A DNA stretch of 34,112 nt. It comes from Acetobacteraceae bacterium (GTDB lineage: Bacteria; Pseudomonadota; Alphaproteobacteria; Acetobacterales; Acetobacteraceae). The DNA lies in contig JANWXJ010000159.1 in NCBI GenBank assembly GCA_025055335.1, positions 1 to 34,112 on the forward strand, in the 5' to 3' direction. The position numbers and the translations under genes were made by a program. Shown here piece by piece: positions 24,889 to 31,752 of this stretch; the stretch's first letter is position 1, and each line of letters begins with the position of its first letter. The notes beneath the pieces are model-generated. The model saw nothing but the letters and a program-made list of their open reading frames with translations. It was not told the DNA's origin and made no database searches.

Positions 24889-26319
24889 ATGGTCCACCTC
24901 ACCTCCCCCGCCTTCAAGGCGAATGCCGCGCGCGCCCTCTCGGATGCCGGGCTGCAGAAGGCGCTGGCGCGCTCGAAGCCGCAGTTCCAGGCCAAGCGCG
25001 CCAAGGCCGCCGCCGGCCTGCCCGAGTTCGAGGCGCTGCGCGACATCGCGCGCGACATCAAGAACCACACCCTCGCCCATCTCGACTTCTACCTCGAGGA
25101 CTACGCGGCGAAGGTGGAGGCCGCCGGCGGCACGGTGCACTGGTGCGCAACCGCCGAGGACGCCCGCGCCGCGGTGCTGCGGATCTGCCGCGCCGCCGGC
25201 GCACGCACCGTCACCAAGGGCAAGTCCATGATCTCGGAGGAGATCGGGATCAACGAGCATCTGGAGGCGCACGGCATCACCCCGGTCGAGACCGACCTCG
25301 GCGAATACATCCTGCAGCTCCGGCGCGAGCCGCCCTCGCACATCATCGGCCCGGCCTTCCACCTGAACCGCGAGGACTGGGAGAAATCCTTCCGCGAGAG
25401 CCACACCGACCTCCCGCCCGACCGCGAGTTCCGCGAACGCCGCGACATCCTGGCGGAAGCCCGCACCCTGCTGCGGCAGAAGTTCCTCGCCGCCGATGTC
25501 GGCATCACGGGGGCCAACTTCCTGATCGCGGAAACCGGCAGCAGCGTCATCGTCACCAACGAGGGCAACGGGGACCTGACGCAGACCCTGCCGCGCGTGC
25601 ACATCGTGCTCGCCTCGATCGAGAAGGTGGTGCCGACGCTCGAGGACGCCTGCGTGTTCCTCCGCCTGCTCGCCCGCAGCGCGACGGGGCAGGACTTCTC
25701 CGTCTACACCACCTTCTCGACCGGAATCCGGCGCGAGACCGACCTCGACGGCCCGCACGAATACCATGTGGTGCTGCTCGACAACGGCCGCTCCAACATG
25801 GTCGGCACGCCGTTCCAGGACATGCTGCGCTGCATCCGCTGCGCCGCCTGCATGAACCACTGCCCAGTCTACCAGTCGGTCGGCGGCCATGCCTATGGCT
25901 GGGTCTATCCGGGGCCGATGGGCAGCGTGCTGACGCCCACACTGGTCGGGGTGGAGAAGGCCGGGCATCTTCCCAACGCCTCCACCTTCTGCGGGAAGTG
26001 CGAAAGCGTCTGCCCGGTGAAGATCCCGCTGCCGAAGCTGATGCGCCACTGGCGCGAACGCGAGTTCGAACGCCACCTGACGCCCGCCACGACCCGCTTC
26101 GGCCTGCGCTTCTGGGCCTGGTTCGCAAGGCGCCCAACACTCTACCGCTGGGCCACGCGCGCGGCGATGGCAACGCTCGGCTGGGCGGGGCGCAAGCGCG
26201 GCGCCTTCGCCGCCCTGCCTCTTGCCGGCGGCTGGACCGCCGGGCGCGACCTGCCGGCCCCGGAAGGGGATACCTTCATGGCCCGCTACGCGCGGCAGCG
26301 GCGGGAGGTGCGGCGATGA
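24889..26319 (+). CDS. lutB: Lactate utilization protein B (LutB/YkgF), ferredoxin-type
   Basis: CIRCAACMNHCPVYQSVGGHAYGWVYPGPMG, CGKCESVCPVKIPLPKLMRHWR, TKGKSMISEEIGINEHLE. Confidence 0.96.
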   Translation: MVHLTSPAFKANAARALSDAGLQKALARSKPQFQAKRAKAAAGLPEFEALRDIARDIKNHTLAHLDFYLEDYAAKVEAAGGTVHWCATAEDARAAVLRICRAAGARTVTKGKSMISEEIGINEHLEAHGITPVETDLGEYILQLRREPPSHIIGPAFHLNREDWEKSFRESHTDLPPDREFRERRDILAEARTLLRQKFLAADVGITGANFLIAETGSSVIVTNEGNGDLTQTLPRVHIVLASIEKVVPTLEDACVFLRLLARSATGQDFSVYTTFSTGIRRETDLDGPHEYHVVLLDNGRSNMVGTPFQDMLRCIRCAACMNHCPVYQSVGGHAYGWVYPGPMGSVLTPTLVGVEKAGHLPNASTFCGKCESVCPVKIPLPKLMRHWREREFERHLTPATTRFGLRFWAWFARRPTLYRWATRAAMATLGWAGRKRGAFAALPLAGGWTAGRDLPAPEGDTFMARYARQRREVRR

Positions 26320-27017
26320 GCCGCGAGGCCATCCTTTCCGCCATCCGCCGGGGCCTCAGGCGCGGCCCGCTGCCGCCCGACCAGGCGGCGATGCTGCGGG
26401 GCCGCATCGCCGCGCATCCGCGCCACCTGATCCCGGCCCGCTCGCGCCTGCCGCGCGCCGAACAGGTTGCGCTGTTCGTCCGCAACGTCGAGAAGGAGTT
26501 CGGCACCGTCGCCCGGCTGCCGGATCCTTCCGCCGTGCCGGGTGCGATCGCCGAGTATCTCGCGCGGCAGAACCTGCCGCCCGCCCTCGTCGCCGCGCCG
26601 CATCCCGACATCGCCGCCCTGCCCTGGGCCGACCACCCGCTGCTGCAGGTGGAACACCGCGCCGCGCGCGAGGGGGATGCCGTCTCCCTCCAGCACGCCT
26701 TCGCCGGCATCGCCGAGACCGGCACGCTGATGTTCCCCTCCGCCCGCGAACGCCCGACCACGCTGAACCTCCTGCCCGAGACGGAGATCGTGCTGCTGCG
26801 CGCCTCCCGCATCGTCGGGGCGTACGAGGAGGCGTGGGACCTGCTGCGGGCCGAGAACCGCGACGGCCGCACGGGCGGCTTCATGCCGCGCAACGTCATG
26901 CTGGTCACGGGCCCCTCGAGGAGTGCGGACATCGAGCAGACCCTGGAACTCGGCGCCCATGGCCCGCGCCGGCTGCATGTGCTGCTGGTCGAGGACGATC
27001 CCTCGGCCCGCGCCTGA
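26316..27017 (+). CDS. lutC: Lactate utilization protein C (LutC/YkgG, LUD domain)
   Basis: ATGA overlap with lutB. GIAETGTLMFPSARERPTTLNLLPETEIVLL; NVMLVTGPSRSADIEQTLELGAHGPRRLHVLLV. Confidence 0.95.
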   Translation: MSREAILSAIRRGLRRGPLPPDQAAMLRGRIAAHPRHLIPARSRLPRAEQVALFVRNVEKEFGTVARLPDPSAVPGAIAEYLARQNLPPALVAAPHPDIAALPWADHPLLQVEHRAAREGDAVSLQHAFAGIAETGTLMFPSARERPTTLNLLPETEIVLLRASRIVGAYEEAWDLLRAENRDGRTGGFMPRNVMLVTGPSRSADIEQTLELGAHGPRRLHVLLVEDDPSARA

Positions 27018-27020
27018 GCC

Positions 27021-27548
27021 ATGAGGCGGCGCGAGCTCTCGCCCGAGGAGCGCGCCTTCTGGCAGGACTGGGCGCGCCGCGCCGGGGTGGTGCCGCTTGC
27101 CGGGCCGCTGCCGCCTGAACCGCCCCCCGCCGCAGCTGCCCCCGCAGCCGCAGCGCCCGCGGCACCCGTACCGCCCCCGCGCCCCGCCCCGCCGCTGCCA
27201 CCCGCCGAGATCGTGATCGGCGTGCAGCCGGCGGGCCTTGATGCGAAGCGCTGGACGGCGCTGCGGCGCGGGCGGCTCCGCCCCGAACGCACGCTCGATC
27301 TGCACGGCATGCGCGCGGCCGAGGCGCATGCCGCCGTGCGCGCCTTCGTCCCGCTGGCGCAGGAGGCCGGGTTCCGCTGCATCGCCATCGTCACCGGCAA
27401 GGGCTCCTCGGCCGAGGGGGGCGTGCTGCGGCGGGAGCTGCCGCACTGGCTCAACGCGCCGGATCTCCGCCCGCGCATCCTCGCCGCCGCCCACCCGCAC
27501 GCGGCCAACACCGGGGCGGTGCACCTCCTGCTGCGGCGGCGCGGATGA
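27021..27548 (+). CDS. Smr/MutS2 C-terminal domain protein
   Basis: RTLDLHGMRAAEAHAAVRAF (DLHG) and IVTGKGSSAEGGVLRRELPHWLN (TGKG). Confidence 0.93.
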   Translation: MRRRELSPEERAFWQDWARRAGVVPLAGPLPPEPPPAAAAPAAAAPAAPVPPPRPAPPLPPAEIVIGVQPAGLDAKRWTALRRGRLRPERTLDLHGMRAAEAHAAVRAFVPLAQEAGFRCIAIVTGKGSSAEGGVLRRELPHWLNAPDLRPRILAAAHPHAANTGAVHLLLRRRG

Positions 27549-27898
27549 CGCCCTTCGGCGCGAGGCTGCGCGCGTTGCGCGAGGCGCGCGGCGTCACGCT
27601 CTCCGAACTCGCGGCGGCGCTGCAGGTCTCGGCCGCCTATCTCTCGGCACTCGAACACGGGCACCGCGGGCGCCCCTCGGCCGGGCTCGTGCACCAGGTG
27701 AACGAGTTCTTCGGCCTGATCTGGGACGAGGCGGAGGAGCTTTCCCGCCTTGCGCGCGAAAGCCACCCGCGCCCCACCCTCGACGCCTCGGGCCTCAGCC
27801 CCGAGGCGACCGCCCTCGCCAACCGCCTCGCGCGGGCCTTCCGCAGCCTCACCCCGGCGCAGATCGCCCGCATCAACGCCGTGCTGGACGAGGGCTGA
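27545..27898 (+). CDS. XRE-family helix-turn-helix transcriptional regulator
   Basis: ATGA overlap with smr. MTPFGARLRALREARGVTLSELAAALQVSAAYLSALEHGHRGRPS. Confidence 0.93.
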   Translation: MTPFGARLRALREARGVTLSELAAALQVSAAYLSALEHGHRGRPSAGLVHQVNEFFGLIWDEAEELSRLARESHPRPTLDASGLSPEATALANRLARAFRSLTPAQIARINAVLDEG

Positions 27899-27947
27899 GT
27901 CGCGGGAGGCGACGACATTTCCTCGCGCTCCGCAACGCTTCGCAACG

Positions 27948-27972
27948 GCGGGCCGTGGCATGTTCGGCCCGC
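27948..27972. terminator. Perfect 8-bp-arm hairpin GCGGGCCG-tggcatgtt-CGGCCCGC between XRE and PepSY genes
   Basis: Arms 27948-27955 / 27965-27972. No U tract, so terminator versus operator is unresolved. Confidence 0.4.
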
Positions 27973-27996
27973 TTCCCGCCGACGGAGCGACACCGG

Positions 27997-28902
27997 ATGA
28001 CCCCCTTCCTCCTCAAGCTGCACCGCTGGATCGCGCTCCTCTTCGCGCTGCCGCTCGCCGCCGTCATCCTCTCGGGCCTCGTGCTCTCCTTCGAGCCGGC
28101 GCTGAAGGCCGCCGCGCCCCCCGGCAGCGTGACGGAGGCGCGGCTTCTCGCCGTGCTCGACGCCGCCGGGCCTCAGGCCGCCCGCGCGGCGCTGTTCGTG
28201 CGCGGCTACGAGGGCACGGCGACCGTCGGCGGCCGCGGCCGCGCCGCCACCTTCGATCTCGCCACCGCCGGACCGGCCCAGCCAGGCCCGCTGGCGGCGG
28301 CATTCCGCACCGCCCGGCAGCTGCACGAGACGCTGCTGCTCGATCTCGGCTGGCTCGTCACGGCAAGCACCGTCGCGCTGCTCCTGCTGCTGCCGCTCGG
28401 GCTGCTGCTGGGTTGGGAACGCCCGTCCAACACGCTGCGCGGCTGGCATCGCGCATCGGGCTGGTTCGCCCTGCCGCTGCTCGTGGCAAGCCCGGCCACG
28501 GGGCTGATGCTCGCCCTCGGCCTCGGCTTCAGCCCGGGCGCGCCGCCGCAGGCGCAGGGCCCCGCGCCGACGACGCGCGAGGTGGTGCGGATGGTGGCGG
28601 AACGCCACGACCTCTCCGGCCTCGACTGGATACGCCCGGTCGGCGGAAGGCCGCTCGTGCGCCTGCTGGACGAGACCGGCACCACCCGCATCTACCGCGC
28701 CACCGCCGAGGGTCTCGTTCCCCAGCCGCGGCCCTGGGTGCGCATCCTGCACGAGGGGACTTGGCTCGGCCTTGCCGGATCGGTGGTGAACCTCGTGGTC
28801 TCGCTGGTGCTGGCCGGGCTGCTGGCCACCGGTGTCCTGCTGTGGGGGCGGCGGGCGCTGCGCCGGGCGTTTCGCCAGAACCGCCGCCCGGCCGCGGCCT
28901 GA
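27997..28902 (+). CDS. PepSY-associated TM helix domain protein
   Basis: MTPFLLKLHRWIALLFALPLAAVILSGLVLSFEPALKAA; further TM helices (TASTVALLLLLPLGLLLGWE; WHRASGWFALPLLVASPATGLMLAL). Confidence 0.85.
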   Translation: MTPFLLKLHRWIALLFALPLAAVILSGLVLSFEPALKAAAPPGSVTEARLLAVLDAAGPQAARAALFVRGYEGTATVGGRGRAATFDLATAGPAQPGPLAAAFRTARQLHETLLLDLGWLVTASTVALLLLLPLGLLLGWERPSNTLRGWHRASGWFALPLLVASPATGLMLALGLGFSPGAPPQAQGPAPTTREVVRMVAERHDLSGLDWIRPVGGRPLVRLLDETGTTRIYRATAEGLVPQPRPWVRILHEGTWLGLAGSVVNLVVSLVLAGLLATGVLLWGRRALRRAFRQNRRPAAA

Positions 28903-28906
28903 GGCC

Positions 28907-29518
28907 TCAGTCCGACAGCACCCCGTGCTGCCGCAGGAAGCCGAGGAGGGGCAGCATCGGCAGGCCGAGGATCCCGGTATGCTCGCCCTCGATCCGGCGG
29001 AACAGCCTAAGGCCGAGCCCCTCCACCCGGTAGGCGCCGACCGAGCGCGTCACCGCCTCGCCCTCGGCGGCGACATACTCGGCGATCACTTCCGGCTGCA
29101 GCGCGCGCATGGCAAGCCGCGGCGCCGCCACATGCTGCCAGACGCGCAGGCCGCCGCGGTGGCAGACCACGGCCGTCACCAGCTCATGCACCCGGCCCGA
29201 GAGCCGGGCGAGCTGCGCCTCGGCCGCGCGCGCATCCGCCGGCTTGTCGAACCATTCCCCCTCGCACACCAGAAGCTGGTCGGCGCCGATCACCAGCGCC
29301 TCCGGATGGCGGCGGGAGATCCGCTCGGCCTTCGCCTCCGCGAGCATCACCGCCGCATCCCGCGGCGGGATGGCTTCCGCCTTCGCCGCCTGCTTGATTG
29401 CGGCCTCGTCCACCGCGGGCGGCATCACCGTGAAGGCAAGGCCCGCCGCGCGCAGCAGCGCCGCCCGGGTCGCCGAGCCGGAGGCGAGGATCAGCGGCGG
29501 ATCTGCGGCCTGCCTCAC
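28907..29518 (-). CDS. maf: Maf-like nucleoside triphosphate pyrophosphatase
   Basis: [83 protein letters not shown]. Confidence 0.95.
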   Translation of the reverse strand: MRQAADPPLILASGSATRAALLRAAGLAFTVMPPAVDEAAIKQAAKAEAIPPRDAAVMLAEAKAERISRRHPEALVIGADQLLVCEGEWFDKPADARAAEAQLARLSGRVHELVTAVVCHRGGLRVWQHVAAPRLAMRALQPEVIAEYVAAEGEAVTRSVGAYRVEGLGLRLFRRIEGEHTGILGLPMLPLLGFLRQHGVLSD

Positions 29519-30357
29519 GGCTGTGCCTTCCTGCGCAGGTGCCAGCGGTCCATGATCTGCAGGATGGTCGCGGCCGTCTCCTCGATCGAGCGTCGCGTCA
29601 CGTCCACCACCGGCCAGCCGCGCGCGGCGCAGAGCCGCTTGGCGGCCAGGATCTCGGCCTGCACGGCCTCCGGGTCGATGTAGTCCGCGCGGTTCTGCCG
29701 CATGCCGTCGGCGCCGATCAGCTTCAGGCGGTGGCGGCGGATCTCGATCAGCGCATGGGCGTCGATCGTCAGGCCGATGATCGGGCAGGTCGCCTCGTCC
29801 AGCTCGCGCGGCAGATCAACCCCCGGGATGATCGGCACATTGGCCGCCTTCACCCCGCGGTTCGCGAGGTAGAAGCAGGTCGGCGTCTTGGAGGAGCGGG
29901 AGACGCCGACCAGCACCACATCCGCCTCGCGGATGCCGGCGGCGCCCTGGCCGTCGTCATGCGCCAGGACGAAATGCATCGCGTCTATGCGGCGGAAATA
30001 GTCTGCGTCCAGCACATGCTGGGCGGCCCGCTTCGGCTTCGCCTCCTCGCCGATCGCGCGCTGCAGCACCTCGAACACCGGATCGAGCACGGAGAGGCAT
30101 TCCACACCGAGCCGCCCGCAGGTCTCCTCGAGGGCGTGGCGCAGGCTGCGGTCCACCAGCGTGAACAGCACGGGCCCCGGCTCCGCCTCGAGCCCCTCCA
30201 GCACGCGGTCGAGCTGCAGGCGGGAGCGCACGAGGCTCCAGCGGTGGTGCACCACCTGATGGCCCTCGAACCGCGCAAGGCAGGCGCGTGCGATGGAGTT
30301 CAGCGTCTCGCCGGTGGAATCCGAGACGAGATGCAGGTTGATCGGGCGGGCGGCCAT
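29515..30357 (-). CDS. ppsR: Pyruvate, phosphate dikinase / PEP synthase regulatory protein (DUF299; RP001-type)
   Basis: [83 protein letters not shown]. Alternative start at 30366. Confidence 0.95.
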   Translation of the reverse strand: MAARPINLHLVSDSTGETLNSIARACLARFEGHQVVHHRWSLVRSRLQLDRVLEGLEAEPGPVLFTLVDRSLRHALEETCGRLGVECLSVLDPVFEVLQRAIGEEAKPKRAAQHVLDADYFRRIDAMHFVLAHDDGQGAAGIREADVVLVGVSRSSKTPTCFYLANRGVKAANVPIIPGVDLPRELDEATCPIIGLTIDAHALIEIRRHRLKLIGADGMRQNRADYIDPEAVQAEILAAKRLCAARGWPVVDVTRRSIEETAATILQIMDRWHLRRKAQP

Positions 30358-30366
30358 CGCCGCCAT

Positions 30367-30683
30367 CCTGCCGTGTCGCGCGGTTGTGGAGAAGCCTGGG
30401 GAAAAGACGTGCCGCCGCCGGCGCAAAAGCGGCCGAGCCGCGCCATACGCGGGTCGCCGCAGGTGTCGTGCCCCCCATGGCGTTGCTGCGGACAAGCGCC
30501 GCGACGGTCTGTGGAAAACCCTTCGGTGCCTCCGCCATTGCAAGCGAATCAACCGCCTGCCTGCGGACAGGCGGCGTGGATATCGCGTGCCGGCGCTGGG
30601 GATGGCCTGCGTCCACGGCTTCCACAGCCCCAACAACGACTCCCACCCTTTCAAGACTCCCTCTTTCGAGGAAGGATCGCGGC
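30367..30683. other. oriC: Candidate chromosomal replication origin (oriC) in the ppsR-hemE divergent intergenic region
   Basis: TGTGGA-core DnaA-box-like sites at 30385-30393 (TGTGGAGAA) and 30510-30518 (TGTGGAAAA), CGTGGATAT at 30575-30583, reverse core TCCACA at 30621-30626, near-match TGGGGAAAA at 30397-30405. Located at the hemE/RP001 origin position known from Caulobacter. Confidence 0.6.
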
Positions 30684-31724
30684 ATGGATGCCCGATCGAA
30701 GCCCTTGCTGCGTGCCCTCTCCGGCGAACCGGTATGGCCGCCGCCCTTCTGGCTGATGCGGCAGGCCGGCCGCTACCTGCCGGAATACCGGCGCGTGCGG
30801 GCCGAGGTGCCGGATTTCGTCGCCCTCTGCACCGATCCGGCGCGGGCGGCGGAGGTCACGCTGCAGCCGCTCCGCCGCTACGGCATGGATGCCGCCATCC
30901 TGTTCTCCGACATCCTGATGGTGCCCTGGGCGCTCAAGCGGGATCTGCGCTTCGCCGAAGGGGAGGGCCCGCTGCTCGCGCCGCTCCGCACCATGGCCGA
31001 GGTGGAGGCGCTCGACGTCGGGGGCGTTGCCGCCGCCGCCCCGGTGTTCGAGACGGTCGCGCGCCTGGCCGAGGCGCTGCCGCGCGAGCATCCGGGGGCG
31101 GCCCTGATCGGCTTCGCCGGCGGCTGCTGGACGGTCGCCTGCTACATGGTGGAAGGCCGCGGCGGGGGCGAGTTCGCCGCCGCGCGCCGCATGGCGCATG
31201 CCGAACCCGGGCTGTTCGCCGCGCTGATGGAGCGGCTCGAGCAGGCCACCATCCGCTACCTCGCGGCCCAGGCCAAGGCCGGGGCCGAGGCGCTGATGAT
31301 CTTCGATTCCTGGGCCGGGCTGCTGTCCCCGCAGGGCTTCCGCCGCTGGGTGATCGGCCCGACGGCGCGGATCCGCGCCGCGCTGAAGGAGCTCGTGCCC
31401 GAGGTGCCGGTGATCGGCTTCCCGAGGCTTTCCGGCCCCCTGATCGCGGAGTATGCGCGCGAGACGGGGGTGGAGGCGGTGGCGATGGACACCGGCCTCG
31501 ATCCCGCCTGGGCGAGGGATGCGGTGCCGCCCTGGGTGGCGCTGCAGGGCAACCTCGATCCGATGGCGCTCGTGGCCGGTGGCGAGGGGATGATGCGCGA
31601 GGTGGAGGCGATCCTCGGCGCCCTGCGCGGCCGGCCCTTCGTGTTCAACCTCGGCCACGGCGTCGTGCCGCCGACGCCGCCCGAGCATGTGGCGGCGCTG
31701 GCGGCGCGGCTGCGCCAAGGCTGA
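30684..31724 (+). CDS. hemE: Uroporphyrinogen decarboxylase
   Basis: [82 protein letters not shown]. Confidence 0.97.
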   Translation: MDARSKPLLRALSGEPVWPPPFWLMRQAGRYLPEYRRVRAEVPDFVALCTDPARAAEVTLQPLRRYGMDAAILFSDILMVPWALKRDLRFAEGEGPLLAPLRTMAEVEALDVGGVAAAAPVFETVARLAEALPREHPGAALIGFAGGCWTVACYMVEGRGGGEFAAARRMAHAEPGLFAALMERLEQATIRYLAAQAKAGAEALMIFDSWAGLLSPQGFRRWVIGPTARIRAALKELVPEVPVIGFPRLSGPLIAEYARETGVEAVAMDTGLDPAWARDAVPPWVALQGNLDPMALVAGGEGMMREVEAILGALRGRPFVFNLGHGVVPPTPPEHVAALAARLRQG

Positions 31725-31752
31725 GGCCGGGCGGCATCCGGGACCGGTGCGG

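Noticed and set aside
30367-30683. CtrA binding sites (TTAA-N7-TTAA) within the putative origin
   Set aside because: No matching sequence found, so Caulobacter-type CtrA control of this origin is not claimed.
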